Positions 6,418 through 14,034 of a stretch of 14,980 bases of DNA are shown piece after piece. Both the position numbers and the translations under genes were made by a program. The DNA is from Oscillospiraceae bacterium. Its GTDB lineage: Bacteria > Bacillota > Clostridia > Oscillospirales > Oscillospiraceae. The stretch's first letter is position 1. Every line of letters starts with the position of its first letter. Location: NCBI GenBank assembly GCA_031255955.1, contig JAIRRO010000020.1:1-14980 (forward strand), read 5' to 3'. The notes under the pieces are model-generated. The model was given only the letters and a program-made list of their open reading frames with translations, had not been told where the DNA came from and did no database searches.

Positions 6418-6489
6418 TTGACTACGGGCGGTCCTCTGACCCGATGCTTAAACGTGGCACGAACGCCTTATTGAAATGGAGTAATTGCA
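6418..6489 (+). ncRNA. Candidate ribosomal protein L19 leader (cis-regulatory RNA)
   Basis: The 5' untranslated region predicted from the promoter can form a small hairpin GGTC-CTCT-GACC (6430-6441). An alternative longer-range pairing joins GGCG (6427-6430) with CGCC (6464-6467); it shares G6430 with the hairpin, so the two compete at least in part. Firmicutes rplS genes are known to carry an autoregulatory L19 leader, and position and size fit. The call rests on location plus weak base pairing by eye, not on a covariance model match. GGAG at 6478-6481 is the rplS ribosome-binding site. Confidence 0.4.
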
Positions 6490-6831
6490 ATGGATTTAGT
6501 AAAAATTCTCGGAGAGCGGTACATGAAGCCTGAGCTGCCGCAGATGAACGTCGGCGACACTGTCCGCGTCACTGTGCGCGTAAAAGAGGGCAGCCGCGAG
6601 CGCACACAGGCGTTTGAGGGCACAATTATCGCCAAAAAGCACGGCGGAATAAACGAGACGATCACCGTCCGCCGCGTATCCTACAACGTCGGATGCGAAA
6701 AGGTATTCCCCGTACACTCACCGACCATCGTATCGGTTGAGACGGTTCGCCGCGGCAGAGTGCGGCGCGCGAAGCTTTATTATCTGCGCGGTCGCGTTGG
6801 TAAGAGGGCGAAGGTTAAGGAGAGAATATAA
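6490..6831 (+). CDS. rplS: 50S ribosomal protein L19
   Basis: A 113-residue protein, the normal length for bacterial L19, with the family core: 'GDTVRVTVRVKEGSRERTQAF', 'GTIIAKKHGGINETITVRR', GCEKVFPVHSP and the basic C-terminus 'RRAKLYYLRGRVGKRAKVKE'. L19 sits at the 30S-50S interface of the ribosome near bridge B8. ATG 6490 has GGAG eight bases upstream. It is the first gene of a seven-gene run under its own strong promoter. In Bacillus it follows rpsP-rimM-trmD; here those genes are not upstream, so the operon has been split from them. Confidence 0.98.
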   Translation: MDLVKILGERYMKPELPQMNVGDTVRVTVRVKEGSRERTQAFEGTIIAKKHGGINETITVRRVSYNVGCEKVFPVHSPTIVSVETVRRGRVRRAKLYYLRGRVGKRAKVKERI

Positions 6832-6837
6832 CCCGCC

Positions 6838-7665
6838 GTGGTTAAAAAAACGGACAAACGGGACCCGGACGGGCTTTATAGCTCCGAAGGCAGCCGTGAA
6901 TTTATAGAGGATTTATTTGCCCGCGGAAACGTAGAAGCCGTTGATGACGGCTCTGTTGCCGCGGGCATTTCATCCATCGAAAGCACCGGCGAAGCTGCGG
7001 ATGAAATTCACGACGACGCCGCAAATGAAAATACCGACTGCAGCGGAGACGGCAATAGCACGGACGCCGAAGGAACAGACGGCGAAAAGCAAAAAACCCC
7101 TGTGCGCGTTCACCTTGAAATATTTGATTGGGTGCAGTGCCTTGTTTCCGCGCTGCTCGCAGTGATTATGGCGTTTATATTCATCGGACGGCAAATCACC
7201 GTGGAGGGCAATTCGATGAAACAAACCTTGCTGAATACCGACAGGGTACTGATGACGGGCGTTTTATACACCCCGAAATACGGCGATATCGTCATAATAA
7301 AAGCCAGCAGCTTCGGTGAGGTGCCTCTCGTCAAGCGCGTAATCGCGACAGAGGGGCAGGAGATAAATATCGACTTCGCGGCGCACAGAGTCCTGGTGAA
7401 CGGCGTTGAGCTTGACGAGCCGTATATCAACGAACCGACTGCCGAGCCGCAGGATTTCCGCGGACCCGTAATTGTGCCGGAGGGCTGCGTGTTCGTAATG
7501 GGCGACAACCGTAATCAATCCACCGACAGCCGCTCTGCGCGCGTCGGCTTTGTGGATACGCGAAACATTCTCGGGAAGGTGCATGTAATCACCGTGCCCG
7601 GAAGGGATGAGCACGGTATGCGGGATTGGGGTCGTATCGGCTCTGTGTACAGAACAACACCGTGA
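6838..7665 (+). CDS. lepB: Signal peptidase I with a long acidic N-terminal tail
   Basis: A 275-residue type I signal peptidase, which removes signal peptides from exported proteins on the outer face of the membrane. The catalytic serine is in GNSMKQTL (Ser126) and the general-base lysine in LVKRVIATEG (Lys166). The conserved box MGDNRNQSTDSR lies at about 221-232. One transmembrane anchor spans about 98-117. The first 84 residues form a hydrophilic tail with 23 Asp/Glu against 7 Lys/Arg, predicted cytoplasmic and disordered; Gram-positive SPases usually have only a short tail. The start is GTG 6838, six bases after the rplS stop, with the AAGGAGAG at the end of rplS as a distant Shine-Dalgarno. 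An internal GTG at 7102 would give a conventional short form. The stop overlaps the next start as GTGA. Confidence 0.95.
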   Translation: MVKKTDKRDPDGLYSSEGSREFIEDLFARGNVEAVDDGSVAAGISSIESTGEAADEIHDDAANENTDCSGDGNSTDAEGTDGEKQKTPVRVHLEIFDWVQCLVSALLAVIMAFIFIGRQITVEGNSMKQTLLNTDRVLMTGVLYTPKYGDIVIIKASSFGEVPLVKRVIATEGQEINIDFAAHRVLVNGVELDEPYINEPTAEPQDFRGPVIVPEGCVFVMGDNRNQSTDSRSARVGFVDTRNILGKVHVITVPGRDEHGMRDWGRIGSVYRTTP

Positions 7666-8564
7666 GCTTCGAGCAAAGTATACAATGGTTTCCGGGGCAT
7701 ATGACAAAGGCGCGCCGGAAAATGGCGGAGGATATAAAGCTGGCTGACGCGGTGTGCGAGGTGCTTGACGCGCGCATTCCGCGCTCCTCGGCAAACCCGG
7801 ATATGGACGAGCTTACGCGGTCAAAGCCGCGTCTTGTCGTGTTAAATCGCGCCGATTTGGCGGATCCCGCGGAGACAAAGCGCTGGGCGGCGGAGTTTAA
7901 GCGGCGAGGCTTTGGAACAATAGAGACGGACAGCCGCACAGGACGCGGCACAGAGCGTTTGCAGGGCGCTGTGAGAGCGCTTTTATCGGACAAGCTGGCG
8001 CAGAGGTCAGCCAAGGGACAAACGGGCGGTGCTGTTCGCCTAATGGTGGCAGGGATTCCGAACGTCGGAAAATCCTCATTTATCAACCGCATCTCCGGGC
8101 GACGCGCGACGAAAACCGCCGACCGCCCCGGCGTCACGCGCGGGCGGCAATGGATAAGCTGCGGCGCGGGTATGGAGCTGCTGGACACACCGGGTATATT
8201 ATGGCATCGGCTGGACGGAGAGGAAACCGGCGAAAACCTTGCCATAACAGGCGCAATCGGCGACGCGGCGTTTGACGCCGAAACGCTGGGGTCAAGGCTT
8301 ATGCTGCGCCTGTGGGAGGTATATCCCGAGCGCGTGGTTGAGCGGTATAAATTAAGGGACGGCGACGCGCCGGAGCCTGACCGCCCGCTGGATATAATTG
8401 CCCTGCGGCGCGGCTTTCTCATATCGGGCGGCGAGCCGGACGCCGAGCGCGCGGCGGCGGCAATACTCGACGATTTTCGCGGCGGCAGACTCGGACGCGT
8501 GACGCTGGAGCTATGCGGTCAAGAAATTGAATCCCCCACAGCGGACAGCGGGCAGCGGGCATAG
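7662..8564 (+). CDS. rbgA: Ribosome biogenesis GTPase A (YlqF/RbgA)
   Basis: A 300-residue circularly permuted GTPase that helps late maturation of the 50S subunit. The order of motifs is diagnostic: G4 (NRAD, 62-65) precedes G1 (GIPNVGKSS, 131-139), the G2 threonine in RPGVTRG (Thr159) and G3 (DTPG, 175-178). The N-terminus 'IQWFPGHMTKARRKM' is the YlqF signature, and a C-terminal helical RNA-binding domain follows from about 190. I chose GTG 7662, which overlaps the lepB stop by four bases, because the family begins just before IQWFPGHM; a TTG at 7626 would add 12 unlikely residues. There is no Shine-Dalgarno, so translation is probably coupled to lepB. Its place next to rplS and rnhB is conserved in Firmicutes. 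Confidence 0.96.
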   Translation: MSFEQSIQWFPGHMTKARRKMAEDIKLADAVCEVLDARIPRSSANPDMDELTRSKPRLVVLNRADLADPAETKRWAAEFKRRGFGTIETDSRTGRGTERLQGAVRALLSDKLAQRSAKGQTGGAVRLMVAGIPNVGKSSFINRISGRRATKTADRPGVTRGRQWISCGAGMELLDTPGILWHRLDGEETGENLAITGAIGDAAFDAETLGSRLMLRLWEVYPERVVERYKLRDGDAPEPDRPLDIIALRRGFLISGGEPDAERAAAAILDDFRGGRLGRVTLELCGQEIESPTADSGQRA

Positions 8565-8583
8565 CGCGATGAGGATAAGGACA

Positions 8584-9225
8584 ATGAGAGCCGATATGTG
8601 GGACATCGAAACCGCGCTGTATTCCGAGGGATATTCCATCGTCGCGGGCGTTGACGAAGCCGGACGCGGACCCTTGGCGGGGGATGTGTACGCCGCGGCG
8701 GTCATCCTGCCGCGCGGGACGGTAATCGACGGACTGGATGATTCAAAAAAGCTCACACCGCGCGCCCGAGAGCGCCTGTTCGATGAGATAATAGAGCTTG
8801 CGGAGGGCTACGGCATCGCGTCGGCGTCCGTTGCGGAGATTGAGCAGCGCAACATCCTCGGCGCCACACACCTCGCGATGAACAGGGCGCTGGATCTGCT
8901 GAGGCAATCGCCGAAAATAACGAAAGCGGCGGATACGGCGAAGCAGCGGGATTTTATCGCGTTAATCGACGGCAATCAAGTAAACGGCATCACACATCCG
9001 TGCCGCGCGGTGATAAAGGGCGATTCGCGATCAGCTAATATAGCGGCGGCGTCGATTCTTGCCAAGGTCAGCCGGGACAGATATATGGACGCTCTCGCGC
9101 TTAAATATCCGGGCTATGGATTCGAGAGCAACCGCGGATACGGAACGGCGGAGCATCGCGAGGCGATAAAATCACACGGCGCGACGCCGGAGCATCGCAG
9201 TCTGTTTTTGAGGAAGCTTATATAA
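8584..9225 (+). CDS. rnhB: Ribonuclease HII
   Basis: A 213-residue RNase HII, which nicks RNA-DNA hybrids 5' to ribonucleotides and starts ribonucleotide excision repair. Visible motifs are VDEAGRGPLAG (Asp24 and Glu25 catalytic), DDSKKL (52-57), ALIDGN (Asp129) and the basic helix 'SRSANIAAASILAKVSRDRY' (Asp165). The residue after GPLAG is Asp instead of the common Pro; the active-site residues are intact. The start is ambiguous among ATG 8569, 8584 and 8596. I prefer 8584 because GAGG and AAGGA lie at workable distances; 8596 (MWDIETALYSEGY) matches the usual family beginning almost as well. It lies 19 bases after rbgA and overlaps yraN by one base (TAATG). Confidence 0.95.
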   Translation: MRADMWDIETALYSEGYSIVAGVDEAGRGPLAGDVYAAAVILPRGTVIDGLDDSKKLTPRARERLFDEIIELAEGYGIASASVAEIEQRNILGATHLAMNRALDLLRQSPKITKAADTAKQRDFIALIDGNQVNGITHPCRAVIKGDSRSANIAAASILAKVSRDRYMDALALKYPGYGFESNRGYGTAEHREAIKSHGATPEHRSLFLRKLI

Positions 9226-9587
9226 TGGGCAAGACACAGCAGCTCGGCGGCTGGGGTGAGGCGCAGGCGCTGAAATTCCTTGAAGAGCGCGGGTATAAGA
9301 AGCTCACAGTGGGGTATCGCACGCGATTTGGGGAAATTGACCTGATTGTCACAGGCGGCGGATATGTCGTGTTCGCAGAGGTAAAGCTGCGGAAAAACCG
9401 CGAATTTGCGGACGCGCGCGAATTTGTCAGCGCGGCGAAGCAGAAGCGACTGCGTATGACGGCGCAAATTTGGCTCGGCTCGCACGAAACGGAGCTGCAG
9501 CCGCGATTCGACGTGATAGAGGTATATGCTCCGGACGGCGTCAAGACGGCGCAGCCGGAGATAATACACATAGAAAACGCGTTTTAA
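9225..9587 (+). CDS. yraN: YraN family (UPF0102) predicted endonuclease-like protein
   Basis: A 120-residue protein of typical length for the YraN/UPF0102 family, which has a PD-(D/E)XK nuclease-like fold. The family pattern is clear: GGWGEAQALKFLEERGYKKL, YRTRFGEIDLIV (Glu37, Asp39) and VVFAEVKLRK (Glu52, Lys54). Those acidic residues plus Lys54 form the presumed metal site. The cellular role is not firmly established; the gene is commonly found beside rnhB, as here, suggesting a part in DNA maintenance. Its ATG shares one base with the rnhB stop, and GAGGA at the end of rnhB serves as the ribosome-binding site. Confidence 0.93.
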   Translation: MGKTQQLGGWGEAQALKFLEERGYKKLTVGYRTRFGEIDLIVTGGGYVVFAEVKLRKNREFADAREFVSAAKQKRLRMTAQIWLGSHETELQPRFDVIEVYAPDGVKTAQPEIIHIENAF

Positions 9588-9603
9588 GAAAGTATTTTAT
9601 TAT

Positions 9604-9611
9604 GGGAGGGG
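9604..9611 (+). promoter_or_regulatory. Ribosome-binding site fixing the thrC start
   Basis: GGGAGGGG ends five bases before ATG 9617. The same frame stays open upstream through yraN to 9470 but has no comparable site, so 9617 is the start. Confidence 0.8.
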
Positions 9612-9616
9612 CGCAT

Positions 9617-11113
9617 ATGCGCTATTTAAGCACAAGAAATAAACAGGCATCGTTCACGGGGGCGGAGGCAATTCTGCGCGGACTGTCGCCGGACGGCGGT
9701 CTGCTTGTCCCGGAAAGCATACCGACCATCCTGCCCTCGACGTTGAAAACCCTTGCCGATATGAGCTATCCCGAGCGGGCAGGCTACATAATGAGCCTGT
9801 TTCTCGACGATTTTTCGCGGCAGGAGCTGACGGAATATGCCCGCGAGGCGTATAGCGAGGCTAAATTTGACAACGGGGAGGCTGCCCCCCTGCGCCAAAC
9901 GGGAGAGCGCGAATATTTTCTTGAGCTGTGGCACGGTCCCACAAGCGCATTCAAGGATATTGCGCTGCAAATGCTGCCGCGATTAATGTCCGCCTCGCTT
10001 GCCAAGACGGGAGAGCGGCGCGACGCCTGCATACTCGTCGCCACCTCGGGAGACACAGGCAAGGCGGCGCTGGAGGGGTTTCGCGATGTGCCGCGCGTCA
10101 AGATAATGGTGTTTTACCCGCGTGACGGCGTTTCTGACGTTCAAAAGCTGCAAATGACGACGCAGGAAGGGAAAAACGTCGGCGTGTGCGCCGTGCGTGG
10201 CAATTTCGATGATGCGCAAGCCGGCGTCAAAGCGATATTCGCCGACAAAACAATCGCGCGGAGCCTTGAAAATCGCGGATATTTCCTCTCGTCGGCAAAC
10301 TCAATTAACTGGGGGAGGCTTGTCCCGCAGATAGCCTATTACTTCTCCGCGTACTGCGACCTTATGAAAAGCGGTGCGATAAAGCAGGGCGAGCGCATAA
10401 ATTTCTGTGTGCCGACGGGGAACTTCGGCAACATTTTGGCGGGGTGGTACGCAAAGGAGATGGGATTGCCCGTAAACCGCCTGATTTGCGCCTCAAACAG
10501 GAACCGCATATTAGAATATTTTATCAGAACCGGGCGATACAGCAGGGTTCGGAAGTTCCACACAACCATATCTCCCTCGATGGATATCGTGGTGTCCAGC
10601 AATCTGGAGCGGCTGTTGTTCACGCTCTCCGGCGGCAACGACAAGCTGACAGGTCGCCTGATGAAGCGCAGGTCGAAATTCGACGTCGCGGAGGATATGG
10701 CACAAAGCATCTCGCAGACATTTTCCTCCGGATCCTGCAACGATGAAGATACGCGAAGGATAATAAAACGCGTGTTCAAGGAAAAAAATTATCTGATAGA
10801 CACACACACTGCCGTGGCATATGGCGTTTACGAGAAATATAAGCAGGAAACAGGGGATAACGCCGTTAACGTCATATTGTCCACCGCCAGCCCCTTTAAG
10901 TTCTGCACCTCGGTGCTGAGAGCCAACGGACGGCGAAACTTCGGCAAAAACGGATTGGATGCGATTAAGCGCTTGGAAAAATTCAGCGGCGTCACGGCGC
11001 CCGCACCCTTAAAGGCGCTGTTTGGCAAGCCGGAGCGCTTTAATAAAGAAACGGAAAAGCAGGATATGCCCCGTGTTGTCGCAAATTTTGTGGGCGTCGC
11101 CAACGCGGAATAA
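9617..11113 (+). CDS. thrC: Threonine synthase
   Basis: A 498-residue PLP enzyme that converts O-phosphohomoserine to L-threonine in the cytoplasm. The N-terminus 'MRYLSTRNKQASFTGAEAIL' followed by 'LSPDGGLLVPE' is typical of the longer fungal/proteobacterial-like class of threonine synthases. HGPTSAFKDIALQ contains the PLP lysine (Lys113). VATSGDTGKAALEGF is the phosphate-binding region, and VPTGNFGNILAG is the glycine-rich loop that binds the PLP phosphate. The length fits the class. It starts 29 bases after yraN with a strong ribosome-binding site. No T-box, attenuator or separate promoter fits in that gap, so it appears to depend on the upstream operon. Other threonine genes (hom, thrB) are not in the window. 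Confidence 0.97.
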   Translation: MRYLSTRNKQASFTGAEAILRGLSPDGGLLVPESIPTILPSTLKTLADMSYPERAGYIMSLFLDDFSRQELTEYAREAYSEAKFDNGEAAPLRQTGEREYFLELWHGPTSAFKDIALQMLPRLMSASLAKTGERRDACILVATSGDTGKAALEGFRDVPRVKIMVFYPRDGVSDVQKLQMTTQEGKNVGVCAVRGNFDDAQAGVKAIFADKTIARSLENRGYFLSSANSINWGRLVPQIAYYFSAYCDLMKSGAIKQGERINFCVPTGNFGNILAGWYAKEMGLPVNRLICASNRNRILEYFIRTGRYSRVRKFHTTISPSMDIVVSSNLERLLFTLSGGNDKLTGRLMKRRSKFDVAEDMAQSISQTFSSGSCNDEDTRRIIKRVFKEKNYLIDTHTAVAYGVYEKYKQETGDNAVNVILSTASPFKFCTSVLRANGRRNFGKNGLDAIKRLEKFSGVTAPAPLKALFGKPERFNKETEKQDMPRVVANFVGVANAE

Positions 11114-11127
11114 AGGACGGTGAGGCT

Positions 11128-11826
11128 GTGGCGCTTTTCGCGATAGGGGATTTGCATTTGTCGCTCGGCACATCAAAGCCGATGGACATTTTCGACGGCT
11201 GGGACGGCTATGTGGATAAAATAAAAGCGGGCTTCCGGCGCGTAAAACCCGAGGACACGGTGATGCTCTGCGGAGATTTGACGTGGGGAATGACGCTGGA
11301 GGACGCGGAGGAGGATTTCAGATTTATTTCCGAGCTGCCGGGGAAGAAAATACTGCTGAAGGGCAACCACGATTATTGGTTCAGTACGGCGGCAAAGGCG
11401 TATGCTTTTTTTGAAAAGCACGGCTTTGGGGATATGAAATTCCTGAATAACAACTGCTGTTTCTATGAAGGCACGGCGCTGTGCGGTACGCGCGGCTGGC
11501 TGTATGACGAGTCATTGGATGGCGAGCACAACAGAAAGATTTTATCGCGCGAGGCGATTCGTTTTGAGCTGTCGCTGGCGGAGGCGGAGAAAGCCGGGGC
11601 GAAAAGCAAGCTCTGCTTTTTTCACTATCCGCCGCGATACAAGGGCTATGTCTGCGAGGAAATCGTGGCGCTGATGGAGAAGTATGGCGTCACGCGCTGC
11701 TGGTATGGGCATATCCACGGTGAGTATGGGCATCGCAACGCCGTAACAGGCATTGTTAACGGCATTGAATACAATATGATTTCCGCGGATTTCGTAAACT
11801 TTACCCCGCAGGAGATATTGCTGTGA
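11128..11826 (+). CDS. Metallophosphoesterase (calcineurin-like)
   Basis: A 232-residue member of the calcineurin-like phosphoesterase superfamily. It shows the full two-metal signature in order: GDLH (Asp8, His10), CGDLTW (Asp50), GNHDYW (Asn80, His81, Asp82), FFHYPP (His166) and GHIHGEYGH (His195, His197). It would hydrolyse a phosphodiester or phosphomonoester; the substrate cannot be read from sequence. There is no signal peptide, so it is cytoplasmic. It starts at GTG 11128, 14 bases after thrC, with AAGGA and GGTGAGG upstream, and is the last gene of the plus-strand operon. Confidence 0.9.
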   Translation: MALFAIGDLHLSLGTSKPMDIFDGWDGYVDKIKAGFRRVKPEDTVMLCGDLTWGMTLEDAEEDFRFISELPGKKILLKGNHDYWFSTAAKAYAFFEKHGFGDMKFLNNNCCFYEGTALCGTRGWLYDESLDGEHNRKILSREAIRFELSLAEAEKAGAKSKLCFFHYPPRYKGYVCEEIVALMEKYGVTRCWYGHIHGEYGHRNAVTGIVNGIEYNMISADFVNFTPQEILL

Positions 11827-11893
11827 TAAGCGCGCAGCGCGAAAACATACGCGCCGCATAATCTCCGGCTTTATTCCTTGTACATAATTAAAT

Positions 11894-11940
11894 ACACCTC
11901 CGGCTGATATACGATCTAATCGCATTATTGCCGGAGGTGT
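11894..11940. terminator. Hairpin between convergent operons, possible bidirectional terminator
   Basis: ACACCTCCGGC (11894-11904) and GCCGGAGGTGT (11930-11940) form a perfect 11-bp stem with a 25-nt loop. The flanks are A/T-rich: TGCGTTTATC follows on the plus strand and ATTTAATTATG on the minus strand. It lies in the 143-bp gap between the metallophosphoesterase stop (plus) and the potD stop (minus), where a shared terminator is expected. The U tracts are interrupted and the loop is long, so efficiency is uncertain. Confidence 0.6.
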
Positions 11941-11969
11941 TGCGTTTATCAATTAATTAAAGGAAAGCG

Positions 11970-13088
11970 TCAGCTTTTAAGCTCTGCCCAGAGCTGATCG
12001 TAAAGATCCAGCGTTTCCTGCGGCAGGTTGAGGAACGGCTCGCAGCGGGCAAGCTCGTCCCCGGAGGGGAACATCACCTCGGCGGCTTCCTCGTCCAGCG
12101 TCGCGGCGTATTCGTCCGCTGCTTCCTCGTTCGGGGAGATATAGCCTGTGATGTCCATATTGGCGATAGAAACATCGGTGCTTGTCATAAAGTTGATGAA
12201 CAGCTCGGCGTTTTTCTTGTTTTCAGCGCCCTTGGGGATGCACATCGCGTCCGTGAATACGTTTGAGCCTTCGGTCGGGAGGACATAGCGCAGGTCGTCG
12301 TTGACCTCCTTCATCGTCAGATAGTCGCCCGTGTAGTATGGTCCGATGGCGGATTCGCCGCCCTCCAGCTTGTCGAATATCTGATCCATAACATACGCCT
12401 GCAGAATGGATTTCTGCTCCACAAGCAGGTCATAGGCAGCGCGGATTTCCGCTTCGTTCGTCGTGTTCAGGGAATACCCGAGATATTTCAGCGCGATTCC
12501 GAAGGCGTCGCGCGGGTTGTTGAACATCAATATCTGCCCCGCATACGTCGGATCGAACAGCGCGCCCCAGCTTGTCACGGCGTCCTCAATCATCGCGGAG
12601 TTATAAATCAAGCCCACGGTACTCCACATATACGGCACGGAATATTCGCCCGTCGGGTCATACGCCGGTTTTTGCCGCGCCGCCGAGATATAGTCGAGGT
12701 TCGGGATGTTCGCGAAATCGAGCTTTTCCAGCATATCCTCATCGATAAGCCGCTCGACCATATAGTCGGACGGTATGATAAGGTCATAGCTTGCCCCGCC
12801 GAGCTTCATCGCGGCGTACATTTCCTCATTGGACTGGAACGTGGTGTAGTTGACGCGGACGCCTGTTTCGGCTTCAAAGTCGTCAAAGATGCTCTCGTCG
12901 ATGTATTCGCCCCAGTTGTAGACATTCACCACGCCGCTGCTTATCTTGCCGTTTCCGTCGCCGCCGGGATCGCCGCTGCTGTCGCCGTTTACACTGCTGT
13001 CGCCGCAAGCCGAAAGCGTCAGCAGAGCCGCCGCGAACACGAGCGATAGCCCCGCGGCGAGAATTTTTGATACCCTTTTCATTTTCAT
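11970..13088 (-). CDS. potD: Spermidine/putrescine ABC transporter substrate-binding lipoprotein
   Basis: A 372-residue lipoprotein. A signal peptide with hydrophobic core 'ILAAGLSLVFAAALLTL' ends in the lipobox LSAC (Cys28, the lipidated residue). A Gly/Ser/Asp-rich tether (about 29-53) follows, then the PotD fold: VNVYNWGEYIDESIFDDFE, 'GASYDLIIPSDYMVERL', 'PYMWSTVGLIYN' and GESAIGPYYTGDYL. It captures polyamines outside the membrane and delivers them to PotB-PotC. ATG 13088 has AGGAGG nine bases upstream. A 91-bp gap with a stem-loop separates it from potC, the only sizeable gap in the operon. Substrate choice between spermidine and putrescine cannot be decided here. Confidence 0.95.
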   Translation of the reverse strand: MKMKRVSKILAAGLSLVFAAALLTLSACGDSSVNGDSSGDPGGDGNGKISSGVVNVYNWGEYIDESIFDDFEAETGVRVNYTTFQSNEEMYAAMKLGGASYDLIIPSDYMVERLIDEDMLEKLDFANIPNLDYISAARQKPAYDPTGEYSVPYMWSTVGLIYNSAMIEDAVTSWGALFDPTYAGQILMFNNPRDAFGIALKYLGYSLNTTNEAEIRAAYDLLVEQKSILQAYVMDQIFDKLEGGESAIGPYYTGDYLTMKEVNDDLRYVLPTEGSNVFTDAMCIPKGAENKKNAELFINFMTSTDVSIANMDITGYISPNEEAADEYAATLDEEAAEVMFPSGDELARCEPFLNLPQETLDLYDQLWAELKS

Positions 13089-13119
13089 TTTGTTTTGCCT
13101 CCTGATTTGAATTTATATA

Positions 13120-13143
13120 GATAAGCGGCGATGCCGCGTTATC
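13120..13143 (-). repeat. Intercistronic stem-loop between potC and potD
   Basis: GATAA-GCGGC (13120-13129) pairs with GCCGC-(G)-TTATC (13133-13143), two 5-bp helices separated by one bulged base and closed by a three-base loop. It follows the potC stop by about 36 bases and precedes the potD ribosome-binding site. A second GC palindrome, CCCCGCGGGG, lies at 13154-13163. No U tract follows on the minus strand, so it looks more like an mRNA-stabilising or processing hairpin than a terminator. Confidence 0.55.
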
Positions 13144-13179
13144 ACAAGCTTGCCCCCGCGGGGAATAGGGAATGACGCG

Positions 13180-14034
13180 TTATTTGGCGCCGCGTCCGCT
13201 GCGCGCCGGTATTCCGGAAAGCGGGCGGGCTTTGTTTTTCGCGACGCGCTCTTGCCGAATTTCGCGGATGTTTATCGCCAGCAGCATCAATAGCACGGCG
13301 GCGAACATCAGCGAGCTGAGCGCGTTTATCTTCGGGGATACGCGCTTGCGCGTCATCGAAAACACCTTCATGGACAAGGTCATAACGCCGGAACCCGCCG
13401 TGAAATAGCTGATTACAAAATCGTCGATGGACATTGTAAACGCAATCATCGCGCCGTTTACGACGCCCGGCAGAATCTCCGGGATGATTACGCGGCGGAA
13501 CGCGCGGAACCACGTGCAGCCGAGATCCTGCGCCGCGTCAACAAGATTTTCGTCCAATTGCCGCAGCTTAGGCATCACGGACAGCACCACATACGGAATA
13601 TTAAACGTGATGTGAGCAATCAGCAGCGTACCGAATCCGAGCCGGAATTTCAGCACAGACCCGAGCGACACAAACAGCAGACACATTGCAACGCCCGTGA
13701 TTATATCCGCGTTTATAAGCGGAATGTTGTTGATATACAGCAGCGGCGCGCGCCAGCGGCGGCGCATATTAAACAGCCCCACGGATGTCAGCGTCCCCGC
13801 GACGGTGGCGATAGCGGCGGACAGCACAGAAACGGAAATCGTCGTATAAAACGAACTTAAAATACCGCGGTCGGCAAACAGCTCCCCGTACCATTTCAGC
13901 GTAAAGCCCTGCCACACGGTTCGGCTGTTTATGCCATTGAAGGAAAAGACGATAAGCACCAGAATCGGGGCATAGAGAAACAGCATAATGAGATATGTAT
14001 ACAGCCGCCCGCCGGTGTTTTTCTTGCCGCTCAC
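13180..14034 (-). CDS. potC: Spermidine/putrescine ABC transporter permease PotC
   Basis: A 284-residue inner-membrane permease with about six hydrophobic segments (the first near 12-31, 'TYLIMLFLYAPILVLIVF'). The EAA loop that docks onto the ATPase is at about 164-190: 'LVDAAQDLGCTWFRAFRRVI' then IPEILPGV. MSIDDFVISYF is the typical PotC segment after the loop. It forms the channel with PotB. The start is GTG 14034, overlapping the potB stop as GTGA; AAGG about a dozen bases upstream is a weak ribosome-binding site, so coupling is likely. The C-terminus is extended by a basic tail (RQERVAKNKARPLSG onward). Confidence 0.95.
   Translation of the reverse strand: MSGKKNTGGRLYTYLIMLFLYAPILVLIVFSFNGINSRTVWQGFTLKWYGELFADRGILSSFYTTISVSVLSAAIATVAGTLTSVGLFNMRRRWRAPLLYINNIPLINADIITGVAMCLLFVSLGSVLKFRLGFGTLLIAHITFNIPYVVLSVMPKLRQLDENLVDAAQDLGCTWFRAFRRVIIPEILPGVVNGAMIAFTMSIDDFVISYFTAGSGVMTLSMKVFSMTRKRVSPKINALSSLMFAAVLLMLLAINIREIRQERVAKNKARPLSGIPARSGRGAK

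Noticed and set aside
7626..7661. TTG start extending rbgA upstream
   Set aside because: The extra residues overlap lepB and have no ribosome-binding site; the family begins next to the IQWFPGHM motif.
7589..8422. A 277-codon open frame on the minus strand
   Set aside because: It lies antisense to rbgA, which has all GTPase motifs; the Ser/Arg/Pro-rich product is typical of a shadow frame in GC-rich DNA.
9588..9616. A threonine-responsive leader or T-box before thrC
   Set aside because: Only 29 bases separate yraN and thrC, too short for any such element.
11894..11940. A riboregulator in which the hairpin hides a ribosome-binding site
   Set aside because: No start codon with a coding frame follows the GGAGGTG arm on either strand; both neighbours end here.
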